Below, piece by piece: positions 10,550 through 22,000 of a stretch of DNA of 64,000 nt. The notes beneath the pieces were generated by a model that did no database searches, was not told where the DNA came from, and saw only the letters and a program-made list of their open reading frames with translations. A program made the position numbers and the translations under genes. This DNA is from Gamarada debralockiae (taxonomy: Eukaryota; Ascomycota; Leotiomycetes; Helotiales; Hyphodiscaceae): the NCBI GenBank assembly GCA_002803225.1, contig NXFV01001194.1:26483-90482 (forward strand), in the 5' to 3' direction. Each line of letters opens with the position of its first letter. The first letter of the stretch is position 1.

Positions 10550-12080
10550 TCAATTGTTCAGCGACCCAATGAGGGATGCGAAAGGATTACGCATCACTCC
10601 TTGAGCTCCCAAGCCAACCATCTTGACACCTGCAGTCAAGGGAGGCCCCATTTCTTCAAACACGCAGTCGCGTGCAAGTGGGATAACTTTCAAATTGGGA
10701 ATCGAGTACAGGCCGTAGCTGTGCACTGCAACATATCCGATAGCTCGTCGCAAATACGAAGGGTTACCGTCATCCTTGATTCCCAGGAGCCAGCACACCA
10801 AGTCCTCGACCAACAAGAACATGGCCTGTCCGATGAAGAAGTGGAAATTGCTGCCGTCAGATGGCGCATTTGATCCCCGAGAGAGATAGAAGGATCCTGC
10901 AGCGTGGATGAAGGCCGAAGAGGCGAACGTCATGATTATCCGGAGGTATCGTCGCATGATGTATGCATCTGAGGATTTCGGAGTGCGAAGCGCCGGGATG
11001 CTTTTGACGATGAAGTCTCCTGGAGAGCTACAGATCTGCTCAATGAGGTTAGTACATATGAGAACCAAAAGAGGCATATTATAATTACTCTACGACAGTT
11101 TTGGTGCCACCATTTCCTATTTGAGGTCAGTACTAAAACTCACAAGTCATTTTGGGAAATACGTACCCCCACACTCTTCTGAAGCTGTACCCTTCTGAGA
11201 TGTTTCCAAACACTGAAGGCCAAGCACTTGGTTGTGACCATCTCTCCACAATTCCGGTTCCGACGAAAAGAATGGACAAAAGATTCTCAGCTAAGCTCAA
11301 AGTACTGAACACCACGAACAGCCAGCCAGCATAAATGAACATTCGCAAGAATAGCCAGCTGCAAAGCAACCACCCAAGAAGCCTGGCAGACTCATCATTC
11401 TGGTGTATCTTGGCGTAGTCGCTGAGGAATCTCGAAGCCACTACGATGACAGCGAGTATGAGGTAGGTGAATGACGCTTTCAAAATACGTCTTCGGACGA
11501 AAGCCGTACGGCTCATGCTCTTTGGTTTCTCAACTTGCTCCTCAATGCCTGGGATTTCCCAATTCCAGCCCACACCGCGAGTAATAAATATCAGCTCCAA
11601 GGCCCAAGGAAATTTCTTGACGGGGTTGTAAGTGGAAGGACCGCGGCTTGAAAGGTCATCGATACCTTTGCGGAGGAAGTCTGTTTCTGGGTCGTTGAAG
11701 TACATTCGGTCCAGAACGCGCATGAACCAGCTTCCAACGAGGATGCCGAATTGATAGGATTCTCCAGGAGGTTGCAGAGCTGTTCTTGGCATTGTGTAGG
11801 CGTGGATAAGGAGCAGGATAGGAACGTGATAGAAAGCTTTTCGGAAGAATGACTCCGGATGAAGAGATAAGATGATAGGGACGGCGAGCATAGCTATCAT
11901 GGCATAATAGAAAGGCGTTGGCTGGATCTTTGGGAGCTTCGAAATGACAGTGATGGTTGTAACAACAGTGTTGTTACCGAGGCCAACCGTCATGGAATTC
12001 TGGAAGGCTGTGGACTGCATTTCAGAGAGTGTTGATAGAACGGTGACCATTGTTGACACGGCAGCATTTATGAACTCCAT
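10550..12080 (-). CDS. Wax-synthase-like membrane-bound O-acyltransferase
   Basis: Three exons, complement(10550..11035, 11089..11116, 11167..12080), 475 aa; the 28-nt middle exon restores the RRVWGKWWHQNCRR segment. Many hydrophobic helices are spread along the protein. The C-terminal third has SAFIHAAGSFYLSRGSN, where the His fits the catalytic histidine of the MBOAT_2/wax-synthase family, followed by FFIGQAMFLLVEDLVCWLLG. Such fungal proteins acylate small hydrophobic alcohols at the ER membrane, and several sit in terpenoid or meroterpenoid clusters. Acyl donor and acceptor cannot be read from sequence. Flanked by two P-loop sulfotransferase-like genes on the same strand. Confidence 0.85.
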
Positions 12081-12463
12081 TTTGCTAGTGTTGCTTTTTG
12101 GTATGAATGATCTGATTTTTGCAGTGGTTCTTTCCTAGAATTTGAAGCTTTTATACCCTAGGGGCAGCTCGTGGGGGTAAATCTCACTGCACAGGAGCTG
12201 AATAGCTAATCTTAGAGTACTAGTATTTACCACCAAGGCTTAGCATGTAATATTTGACGAGTTCTTTGTCGAATAAAATCATAAAACCGCTTTAATAATA
12301 TTCTTGACGAAAAGGGAAAATTATGCAGTTACTCGTTCTAGTCTATCCAATCTCAATTTCAAATTTCTTCAAACGCGTAAGGATAATGAAAAATCACGCA
12401 TTGAATCATTCTAGCCTATCTAAACCCAAGCTCAAGTTCCTTCATACGAATACTAGAACTAAG
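12081..12463. other. Spacer with an imperfect direct repeat
   Basis: No gene. Two imperfect copies of about 42 bp (near 12336-12378 and 12409-12450, both starting TTCTAGYCTATC) lie just downstream of the next gene's stop. Confidence 0.4.
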
Positions 12464-13633
12464 TCAAACGCGCAAAGAAAATTTCTTAAGATACTCATAG
12501 TCTTCCATCAGAGTCTCTACGGCATTTTTGATAGTGTTAGCCCCCTTGGCGCCAAATTCATCTATCCAACGTTGATAATCCACTTCGGGGGTATCCTCCT
12601 GGAGAGCCTGTAGATATACAGTTAGCTAGTTTTTACATTTGTTAGTATGGCAAAAACTCGCCTTTTCCAAAGGTCGCAGCGAGTTAGACTCCAGCGCCTG
12701 CCTGTGGAAGTATGGATCAAATCCCCAGCGATTGATGATAGCAGTGGCATTGGAATTGTCTTCCGCGCTATCCCAACACAGCATAGCAGGATCGAACGGA
12801 AGACCAGCGCTCTTGCAATACGTCTCGACAACAGCATTGGGTTTGTTAAGGAGATCTTCAGCATTGATGATGCAAATGTCCACTTGGTCGTGATGGAACG
12901 AGTTCCTGCGCCTGCAAAGTATGTCCAGCTTGTCATGCCCGGTTATACCAGGGCCGATGACTTTCTCTGAGCGCAGGTAGTCGAAGAGTCGGCGAAGCTC
13001 GGAGTACCCGGCGTCCTCGATATTGTACTTATGGACATGGCTCTTCTCGTTGTAGGGCGGAAGAGTCAGGCGGTAGTAGCTGGGTACTGAGAAGCGCGGA
13101 TGGCGGATCAAGAATGTGTAGTGGAACTTCTTAAGATGGGCCAGTGGGATGACAGTGGGGTTTCCAGGCTCTGGGTGAAGAGCGTTGAAGGAGGACGCAA
13201 TTACAGCTTGAGCTCCAGGTGGTGGCAAGAGAAAGAAAGCCATGTCCTTAATGAAGATGCGTTTGCCCTGCAAAGAAATCAGGTTTCGGATCCCCAGAAT
13301 TGACACCTATTGCATGATAGGCCACTGACCTTAACTGCCTCGCTCTCGCATTTCTTCTCAATGGCGTCAATGACGGCCTTGTAAGTCATGTGGGCAAAAC
13401 CACTTTCAATTCTGGTCTGCTCATATCGCCCAAGCTGGCGCTCCGGGCCCATCCAATATGCATCTCCAAAGGGTTCATGAATCGTGGTGATCTTGTCTTG
13501 TCCTTTGATAAAGACCTTTGGTTCGAATTAGCCATTGCCATCTACTCACGACACTGAGAAGTCAAATTACACGTTCGAACGCCGACGAACATGCTCGAGG
13601 ATGAGCTAGGAGGAGAATTGGTTTCTGCGACAT
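12464..13633 (-). CDS. P-loop sulfotransferase-like protein, second type
   Basis: Four exons, complement(12464..12607, 12662..13267, 13330..13515, 13571..13633), 332 aa; all phases agree. The N-terminus MSQKPILLLAHPRACSSAFER is the phosphosulfate-binding loop variant of fungal P-loop sulfotransferase-like proteins, and FLIRHPRFSVPSYYRL is the second nucleotide-binding motif. The C-terminal exon carries WIDEFGAKGANTIKNAVETL. The last intron (12608-12661) can only keep frame with a GC donor (GCGAGT) and has an ACTAAC branch site. Its sequence is clearly different from the other P-loop gene, so the two are not a tandem copy. The reaction is presumed to be sulfate transfer from PAPS; the acceptor is unknown. 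Confidence 0.8.
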
Positions 13634-14764
13634 GTTGGTCTTCGGAAAAAAGTTTCTTGCGTTGCAATCAAAGGAGCAGCAAAACTTGATGGAAAGGAGA
13701 GGACTTGAGATTCGCTTGACTGTTCCCCCTACCTTTCTATTTTAGGGCTCATCTTATATATTGCAAATCAAAACGCCTTTAAAGACATCACAGGACTAGC
13801 ATGCATTACGAACGGCGAAGGAGAACATGTAGTACGTCAAAATAAAGCTCGCTTAAATCCCTGCCTAACCTTGCTTTCTTACTCCTCAGTGCATACGGTT
13901 GAACCTTAATACATTGATTGATCTGAAAATTTGATTATAATATTTTAATATATCATAAACCTGCTGGCTTGTATATTGTCACGGACCAGCTATTACGAAG
14001 CAAGTAATAGGATGATGTGTTGACAAAGACATCAAAGTTAAGGAAGAAAAGGGAGCTCGCGAGAGCTCCTTGCCATTGCACTGGATTAGTCGCGACACGA
14101 CTGATCCGTGATAGTATTTAACAAAATTATATCACAGATCTCTAACTGCTTTTATACTTTTTTTTTTTTCAACATTAACATAAAAAAAGTTTATCTTGAG
14201 TTACACTTGACCTTGACTTATTATATTACAATCTTATTATTTTAGCTTTGTATTTATAGGTTTTTTTTACATTTTTATAATAATTTATAATAATGATATA
14301 AACGTAAAATTAGACTATTCTTTAAAACTTTAATAAAAAACAGGCTGTTATTGTAAAAATGTTTTATTATTTAAAATAAATCATATAGTTTTTTTAGTGG
14401 GAATTTTTTTTTAATACGGTAGTCCATGGTCGGGTGGGGTCCAAAGTGCTGTGAATCTGACTAGTAGATGCAGCTATACGTACAAACCTGCATAGCGACC
14501 TTCAAGTCAGCTGCGGTCTTAGGTAAGCTTATCATGCCGCCGGCAGTGGTGAGCTGTGCGTCTGTGGGGATGTGTAAGGGACATCAGCCGGAGACAATTG
14601 TGGCCCGACCTCCAAAATCGAGATCCTTTCGGATTCCCTCTTGATAAGGAAAAAGGTTTTTCTGTATATATGTATTAGGAACTACCTCGGTGAGTATCCA
14701 GCGCATCGCAGGCAAATTTCCTTTCTCTCCAGCCCCTAACTCCATCTTCCGACTCCATTACATC
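13634..14764. other. AT-rich spacer, possible decayed LTR
   Basis: Region between the second P-loop gene and the divergent transporter. At 13977-14113 a segment starts TGTCACGGACCAG and ends CTGATCCGTGATA, LTR-like inverted ends but without a matching target duplication. 14150-14420 is very T/A-rich. No gene seen. Confidence 0.4.
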
Positions 14765-16563
14765 ATGGCAGAAAATACAGCAAATACGCATGTTTCTAAG
14801 TGGAACAAGCGTTTCTATCTCACATTAATCTTTTTATTCTTTGTTCCTCTTTTGGCTTCTCTCAATTCTGTTGTTCTAGCCTCTGCGCTTCCAGCGATTA
14901 CTTTGGCGCTTAGCGCCCCGAGCTCTCAAGCATTCTGGTGCGGGACGGGGTTTTTGGTCGCGCGCAATGTTATGACTCCAATATATGGAGGTCTTTCAGA
15001 AGCATTTGGTCGCAAGGTTTGCTTGTTGAGCGCTCTGGGGATATTTTTGTGTGGAGGAGCACTTTGTGGCGCTGCGCAAAATATTGAATGGCTTGTTGCC
15101 GCTCGAGTGGTATGCACACTTTCCAATCCTTGCTGCAATCTTGCAACATAATGCTGATTATCCATTCCAAATTCTAGCTCCAGGGTGCTGGTGCGGGTGG
15201 TATGAACTCAGTCGTTTCGATCGTTCTCGTCGATATGGTTGAGCTCCGTCAACGCGGAAAAGTCACTGGCGCGTTCGCAATGAGTCAGTTTCTTGGCCTG
15301 CCCACTGGTCTAATTCTTGGAGGGATTATCACAGAACGCTCTTCTTGGAGATGGTTCGTCAAAACACCAGATATCTTGGCCGTCGCGGCGAGGCTAACTT
15401 TGTTGATAGGGTTTTCTTCATGACACTTCCGGTTGGCATCATTGCTTCCGTTGGCCTCCTCTGGTCTCTCAACCTTGCGCCTCCAGAATTGTCATTCAAG
15501 AAGGCATTGAAATCTCTCGACTGGATTGGCATGCTGATTCTGGCCGGTTCAGTTGTCTCATTGTTGATTGGAATTACCACTGGCGGCACATTAAATCCAT
15601 GGAACTCCGTCAGTACCATCCTTCCTATAATTTTTGGAATTCTTGGTTCTATACTATTCGTCATATTCGAGGGTTTCGTCGCAAAGAAGCCTTTCGTCCC
15701 ACTAAGAGTATTTGGAAACCGGACTGCGGCTTCTGGCTATGTATCGTCGTGCATCCATGGCTTCATCTTCTGGGCTAGTTCGTACTACCTCATATTATAT
15801 GTAAGTCGGCTTTTATTATCCTATGGGATCCATGGTGACGAATAATCCCTAGTTTCTCGGGGCTTTACGGCATAGTATCTTCCAATCCTCTATCGATACA
15901 TTACCGGGAATCGGGACACTCGTGTTTTCTTCTGGTTGCTCGGGTTTCCTTTTCGCTAGACTCAAACGATTCCAGAAACTAATTTGGTTTGCCTGGGCTT
16001 TGGTTACAACAGGCACAGCATTGTTGTCTACATTGCGCCCGGACTCATCTCCAGGAGCGGCTTACGGTTTCCAGGTTATCGCAGCTCTTGGTGGTGGCAT
16101 CATTCTTCCCGGTCGACTCCTGGCAGTCCAGTCATCACAAAAGGACGACGACGTAGCAATGGCTACCAGTCTGGTCGCCTTCATGCTAAGCTTAGGCCAG
16201 GCCTTCGGCGTCGGAATCGGCGGCTCCGTGATTCAAAACCGCTGGGCATCTCTTGTCGCACAATATGTCGCCAGCAACAGCTTACCATCACAATATATCA
16301 TTTCTGGAGACCACGTGGGAAGCGCATGGAAACTCGCCGCGACATTTCCGCCACCGATCCAAGCCATATATCGGCAGATTACCGCCGACAGCATCAGCAC
16401 ACTCTACATCGTCCTCACGGCCTTAGCCGGAGCGGCATTACTCTCCAGCTTTTGCAGCAGGGACTTGACTCTGGATCGCGACGCTCGGGGCCGTCAAAGA
16501 TTTATCGACCCGAAGAACAGTCAGTCATCGACACCACAAGACACAGAAATGGTAGTCGCTTAG
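14765..16563 (+). CDS. MFS transporter, drug/toxin efflux type
   Basis: Four exons, join(14765..15109, 15178..15353, 15410..15800, 15853..16563), 540 aa; all phases agree. The ATG at 14765 gives MAENTANTHVSKWNKRF, a short cytosolic tail before the first helix. Between helices 2 and 3 is GGLSEAFGRK, the MFS motif A. After intron 1 comes LQGAGAGGMNSVVSIVLVDM, typical of proton antiporters of the DHA family. Length and about 12-14 hydrophobic helices fit a multidrug or metabolite exporter at the plasma membrane. It is divergent from the second P-loop gene across about 1.1 kb of repeat-rich DNA. Exporting a product of the neighbouring enzymes is a reasonable inference. Confidence 0.88.
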
Positions 16564-17484
16564 AGCAATGGCTTACTTGATTTCATTCTTCCAATGCTTC
16601 CCTGGACCGACCTCAGCGTGGTATTAGATGCTTTCGCTACAATAATTGCTTAGAATAAGCTCGAGGGTTCCGAATTTTCCTACTCCTCCAGTACTCTAGC
16701 GGGTACATGGCATGATATTGGCGGACTTCCAGTGTCTGAAATTATGTTGAACCCCATTTGCCACAGTAGATCCATGGAAACAGATGGAATATTTATGCCT
16801 TCATTTTTAGGACTCCCATTTTGCCACAGAAGCCCTATATATATGTGGATTAATCCCACCATTAGATAGAGAATCAACTACACTCATCTTTATGCATTTT
16901 CACTCCACTCCTTATTAAGGCTCGACAAATTAATATTGCTGTAAGTAATCACGAAGAAGAGGCTTAGCCGGGCGGAATAGGCCTTCATAAACGTTCTTTG
17001 CAGTCAGTGTAGCAGATCTTGACAAACGCCATAGTTCATCTCTTAAGATAGAATATTAGCTGCGACGACCCGCCGACATGTTTTGGGGCTTTTGTCACGA
17101 AATTCAAAAGCTATATGTTGCGTTTCGGTCTCAGGTATTAGGCATCAGATCCGAAACACCCTAACAAGAGAACATGTCTCACCTGCAGACCTTATCTAGT
17201 ATTCGTAAAAGCTGAAGATTCCTTCAGTACAGTAATTAATAGAACTGATTTCCTTTCATTTAGTATTATTTTACTGCGCGTGCCTCAAACCCTGCCTGTT
17301 GTTGCACTGGTTTATGACTAGTTAGTCTTGTCAGTCTAATAGGTTATAAGCCCGGAGTGTTACTGCTGCCGGGGGTATGTACAATAAAAAAGTTTGTTGT
17401 TACAAGGTCGTAGGTATATGAAGACGTTTATAAACCAGTTACTTATCTGTAAAGTGATTCGATCACTTATAAAATAGAGGACGA
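16564..17484. other. Gene-free, likely retroelement remains
   Basis: No gene. The sequence AGGTTATAAGCCCGG at 17341-17355 resembles the half-tRNA initiator-Met primer binding site of some copia elements (expected GGTTATGAGCCCG, with one G-to-A change). A copia gag relic follows, so the 5' LTR would lie upstream, but its ends could not be fixed. Confidence 0.4.
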
Positions 17485-17634
17485 TTCTATTATTAAGAGA
17501 GTTAAGATCGCTAAATTGAACAGTTCGAATTATCAGACGTGAGCTGCGATAATTAAGGCTGTGATTGAGGCAAAAGATATATAAGAGACAATAGAATCGT
17601 TTTGCACTAGAAGGCGAACTGCTTGTAAAGAGTA
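17485..17634 (+). pseudogene. Ty1/copia gag fragment with Trp codons turned to stops
   Basis: Reading from about 17503, the translation is KIAKLNSSNYQT-stop-AAIIKAVIEAKDI-stop-ETIES. This matches the copia gag start (K-L-x-G-S-N-Y-x-x-W-x-x-x-I-K-A then W-E). The two stops at 17540-17542 (TGA) and 17582-17584 (TAA) fall exactly where the family has tryptophan (TGG), so they are explained by G-to-A changes, as RIP would cause. Confidence 0.65.
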
Positions 17635-18007
17635 TGTTACGGCCTGGGTCTGCGACCCCCTGGCAGATCGCCAGCCGCCTCTCGGCTAAGCTCCAGCCCC
17701 TCTATTTCATAAAATATTAGTGATTATACAAACCTCTAACTTTCCTTTAGCCTCTTATAGTCTATATATAGTACATCTATACTCTCTTTTTACTCTCTTC
17801 TCTCCTTAGCTTCAGATTCTTATATCTAGTCTACTAATTAAGCTAATTTAACCCTTTGTATAAGTTTCCCTGCTTCCTTATTAACTACAAGCTAAGGGAG
17901 CAAGAGCCGAAGGCCCTTAAATACATAAGACGCTAGCTTAGCGAGGTGGTCATGTGTATACATCACGTGCGGGCTTGCTGGCGATGCGCCAGGCCAGAGC
18001 CGTAACA
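17635..18007. mobile_element. LTR (TGTTACGGC...GCCGTAACA)
   Basis: A 373-bp unit with perfect 9-bp inverted termini. Inside are a TATA-like TCTATATATAG near 17761 and TCTCCTTAGCTTCAGATTCT at 17801-17820, the motif also seen in the LTR at 6192-6448. Flanks (GAGTA and AAATC) do not match, so it is either one LTR of a deleted element or a recombined solo LTR. Confidence 0.65.
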
Positions 18008-18024
18008 AAATCCATACTAAATTG

Positions 18025-18170
18025 TGTTGGTTGGAACTGCCTAATAAGACATAGCCTGTTTTTCCTTCTTACGTCAGTATAAGAGAGCTCTCCTTCTAAT
18101 TTCAGGTCCTTAGATACCAGCTAGTCCTACAAATGTCACTATATTTCGCCCCCACATAACTCAACTGACA
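18025..18170 (-). mobile_element. Short LTR, same family as 58728-58882
   Basis: On the minus strand it starts TGTCAGTTGAG and ends TTCCAACCAACA (146 bp). The copy at 58728-58882 on the plus strand shares most of the length, including GGGGGCGAAATATAGTG. Flanks are AATTG and AACTG, a 5-bp duplication with one C/T difference. Confidence 0.7.
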
Positions 18171-19049
18171 AACTGCTTCCAAAAGACGAGAGCTATCGCA
18201 GCCTTGTGAGCACCCTGAGCACCTGGTCGTATCAACCACACAAATCGTACCCCAAGCCGTCTGAATTTGATAGATGTCTCCTTAACCGCCACAACAAGAC
18301 TATCGGTTTACGCTCAGAGTTGTGATGCCTTGGCCAGTCGTATTCGTCAACACGTGGCGAATCCTAGCTGCAATACACAGCGTTATGCTGTTGGGCGGCA
18401 AAATCGATAGGATCACTAACCACGGGACAGAAGACAGTGCTTTTGAGATATATTAAGCTGTGCGTGCATTGACTTCGTATATGGATGGATGGCTCATAAG
18501 ATGCATGAAGATGTGAAGTGAAAAGAAGGTTCAAGCTATTCAAGCTACGATTACGACACGGGAAAATTGTCTTGCGATAGGCAAACTGCAGGGCCTTTTC
18601 TTTCTCTTCCCACTTAGGAAGAGGAAGACTGATGTTGGCTCAAACAGAGGGATTCCATTAACAATCTTGAGAACCCGGGATATCATTCGTCCAATCAAAT
18701 TGAACAATTCAAATCACATCAAAAAGCCAGTCATGAAAGGCAGCGCATTCCATTTTCTCTATAAACCAGGTAATGACCGCCAACGACTTAACATCAACGC
18801 TTGTGTGCATTTGCAATTCCACCACTGCCCCATATATATGCCTGTCTTTCAGTTCCCAGTAACCATTTTTTGCGCGCGCAAGGAACTCAATCAAGGAGCG
18901 GAGTTGATGGGCAACTATGGAGGTATCAGCATGACGACGCGAGGAAAGCCAATTGATCGAGAGTTGAATGGATTTGAATCCTTTTCAAGCAGTGCAATTG
19001 GAAGTTTTTCCAGACGAGATGAGACGAGAAATCGTGATGAAGAAGATTC
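18171..19049. other. Downstream region of pyruvate kinase, no gene seen
   Basis: Contains a 128-codon open frame on the plus strand, but with no recognisable domain and no splice or codon support. Probably includes the pyruvate kinase 3' UTR. Confidence 0.4.
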
Positions 19050-20764
19050 CTAGTTGAGAGGACCTACGAGACCAAGATCCGCGGGCTCGGCCTTGATGAC
19101 TCGGAGACTGTATTTTGTTTATATCAGTAATTGATTTGAAGATTGAGAAGATGTTTGTGTGGCTTACGTGTTGGTGTTACCCATACCACCCTTCCAGCCT
19201 TGAACCACGACGACAGTCTCACCCTGGGAAAGAACGCCAAGCTTAATGGCCTCGGCAATACCCCATTTAATTCTTCGGTCCACATCCTCCTGCCAGTTAA
19301 CCTTGGTGAAGTCTGGCTTCTTCTCTGGGAAGAGGAACGGATAGACGCCACGATACAGGTGAGCATATCGGGAAGCGCTGGGGTTTCGGGTGATCATGAA
19401 GATAGGGCAGACAGGGCGGTATTTGGAAAGAAGGCGAGCGCTGTCTCCGGAAGTGGAAAGAACGATGATGGCACCTGCGTTTATGTCCAAGCTGGTACGG
19501 ACGGCAGACATGGCGCACGACTCGACAATGCTGGTTGGTCGCATGACAAGGGCTTGGAGCTCCTCAAAGTGAGAGACGTATGCGATGCTGTTCTCGGCTT
19601 TCAAGCAAGTCTCGTGCATCTCGCTGACAGCCTCGGTGGGGTAGTTGCCCTTGGCAGTCTCTCCTGACAACATGACACAGTCGGCTCCGTCCGTGACAGC
19701 GTTACCGACATCGCTGATTTCGGCACGGGTTGGGCGGGGGTTGTAGATCATGGACTCGAGCATTTGGGTGGCGCAAATGACGGGCTTGCCGGCAATGTTG
19801 CACATGGCAATCATCTTCTTCTGGGCAGTAAACACCTCAGCGGCAGGAATCTCAATACCCAAGTCACCACGAGCAACCATGACACCATCAGTCTCCTTCA
19901 GGATCTCGGCGAAGTTGTTAAGACCTTGTCTGTTCTCAATCTTGGCAATGATCTGTATGTGCTTGCCATCCTCGCCGAGGACCTGGCGGATGGACTTGAT
20001 ATCCTCACCACGGCGGATGAATGAAGCAAAGACCATATCGACATTGTTCTTGACACCAAATCGGAGATCGGCCTTGTCTTTCTCAGAGAGGGCGGGAAGG
20101 TCGACGTCGGTGTTGGGGAGGTTGACACCCTTCTTGGAGGAAATCTTGCCATTGTTGCGAGCTCGGACACGAATAGTCTTCTCGTCAACGATCTCAAGGA
20201 CGTCAAACGCAAGGACGCCATCGTCAACATAGATGATGCGGCCGGGCTCGATCACCTTGGTGATGTTCTTGTAATCGACGTACCTGGACCGGGAAACGTC
20301 AGCTTCGGACTCACAGGGGAACTCGGGTCAAACAAGGTTGCGACTTACATGTTCTTGGCATCGGAGGCCGTAGCATACTTGTCATCGGTGGTGATGTTCA
20401 TCTCAGTTCCGGCAGAGATTGGGAGATCCTCATCGCCAGGTGTGTTACCAGTTCTAATCTCGGGGCCTTTGGTGTCAAGTGCAATGGCAATTTGACGTCC
20501 CTTCTGGACTTTCTCGGCCTCGCGGGCATTGTCAATGACGGATTGATGATATTCATAGGAGCCGTGGGAGAAGTTCATGCGAACGACATTGAGACCAGCC
20601 TTGCGGAGCTTGTTGATGGCCTCGACCGAGTTTGTCTTGGGACCAATTGTGCAGATGATGGAGGTACGGCGGTAGTTCTTGGTGGGCTTGTAGTCGGTGT
20701 TCAACTGGGAGAGCCAAGAGATCTTGGAGGTGCCAGACGCGAGGTGATCCATTGCGGTCGCCAT
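19050..20764 (-). CDS. Pyruvate kinase
   Basis: Three exons, complement(19050..19107, 19168..20283, 20349..20764), 529 aa, the usual fungal length. It converts phosphoenolpyruvate and ADP to pyruvate and ATP in the cytosol, the last step of glycolysis. Seen directly: [20 protein letters not shown] at the N-terminus, [14 protein letters not shown] (substrate Arg), [23 protein letters not shown] with the catalytic Lys, and [17 protein letters not shown], the pyruvate kinase signature. The C-terminal domain has [12 protein letters not shown] and [18 protein letters not shown]. The tiny last exon encodes [18 protein letters not shown]. The start at 20764 ([14 protein letters not shown]) matches other filamentous fungi. 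Divergent from the mitofissin gene, sharing about 690 bp of upstream DNA. Confidence 0.97.
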
Positions 20765-21457
20765 GCTGAAGGAAGAAAGGTCGCGCAAAGGGACGCGAGA
20801 TTCGTTAAATAGGACGATTGAGTGGGCGTTCAGCAATAATCGTGGGAATGTTTCTGTAGGGGAAAAAACAAATTTGTCAGTCCGGATGGTATAAATCGTT
20901 ATCTTGGTGGGGGTTTTTGAAGCTTCGGACCCCGAACTAAATTTGTCTGACAATTGCTGGAATTGAAACAAGTGCAAACAAGAGCCTTGGATGAAGCTGT
21001 ATAGAATTGACGACACAATGGAAAGGGAGAGTGGAGGAACTCACAGGATTGATGTGTAAAAATTCTCGTGTCTGGTGTTGAGAAGAGGGATGAGGAGAGC
21101 TTTGCTGTTGCTGGCTCACAAAAAAGCACCTTCACGCTTCGGTGAACCCCACCACCTGGGCAGCACGGGCGGGCACAGCAGAAAAAAACAGTTGGGTTGA
21201 GCCAACCATTGAAACACGCTGAATTTGCCTAAGCCCCACTGGGACACTTAGTGTCGGGGAACAAGAGAGCAAAAATTGTACGAGCACCACTCACGTGGAG
21301 ACTTGGTCTGTGCTCAGATCTGCCCAGGAAACCTCTCGTCGTTGCTGTTGTGATCATCCGACGATAAAGAACATCAACACAAAACAAACATCCCACCAAC
21401 AAAACTTTTGCATATAATCCCACATCCTCTTCGGAATAAGGGCAAGGAGCAGAAATC
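20765..21457. promoter_or_regulatory. Shared upstream region of pyruvate kinase and mitofissin genes
   Basis: A 693-bp divergent intergenic region with pyrimidine-rich tracts typical of highly expressed fungal promoters. No specific binding site is called. Part will be the pyruvate kinase 5' leader. Confidence 0.4.
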
Positions 21458-22000
21458 ATGGTAGTCAGTCCACCCAGCCCTAGCCTGTCTCCAGACACTG
21501 GAACCTAATCAGCTCAGTTCCTCAACTTGCTAACATTTGGTTTATGGGGAAAGTTGGGAAGAGTAGCTCACTATGCATTTGATGCTGTCCTGAGTATGTT
21601 CTACCCCTGGTTTAGTGTGTTGGTGTTTGGGTATAGCAACTGTTTGCTAACGTCTTTGTCCTGTGCCAGTCTCGACAATCCTCGCCGGAATGAAACGATC
21701 AACTGGTTTAACGTACGTTCATTCACCCACCAGCATGAATTGCCATCCTCCTCCCCTCGAACATACATAGAAGTACCGTTGGATGTTTGGATGCTTGTCA
21801 GGGGGATGGTCGGATCGAGGAACATATTGGCTAACAACTCCCATCCTTGGGACCTCAGACCCAGTTTCAAGAAGGACGCCCTCTCAAAGAATGAAGATGT
21901 GAATTACTGGGTCGACAGATACTTGGGTGTTGGCGAGTGGGTGATGGATCAATCAGTCGCTATTGCAGGTTCCAGCGGGTGGTTTGAAAGGAAGCGATAG
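21458..22000 (+). CDS. atg44: Mitofissin Atg44 (DUF1748 family)
   Basis: Small gene hidden by introns: join(21458..21460, 21554..21593, 21670..21712, 21859..22000), 75 aa. The joined exons read LGRVAHYAFDAVL, then STILAGMKRSTGLTPSFKKD, then YLGVGEWVMDQSVAIAGSSG and WFERKR at the end, the whole DUF1748 domain. Members act in the mitochondrial intermembrane space, where mitofissin drives membrane fission for mitophagy. The first coding exon would be the ATG alone, followed by a 93-bp intron with a TGCTAAC branch site; this is the only in-frame ATG solution I found and is the weakest part of the model. The other splice sites are canonical and phases agree (228 nt). Convergent with the Atg28-like gene. 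Confidence 0.82.

Noticed and set aside
12323..12613. 96-codon plus-strand frame
   Set aside because: Antisense to the last exon of the second P-loop gene, which has phase-consistent structure.
13977..14113. LTR-like unit TGTCACGGACCAG...CTGATCCGTGATA
   Set aside because: Inverted ends are present but the flanks (TATAT and GTATT) do not match and there is no second copy; too weak to call.
17635..18007. Interpretation as a solo LTR with target duplication
   Set aside because: Ends are perfect but GAGTA and AAATC do not match, so only an LTR, not a proven solo insertion, is called.
18667..19053. 128-codon plus-strand open frame
   Set aside because: No domain, no splice support, and it overlaps the last exon and 3' region of pyruvate kinase.
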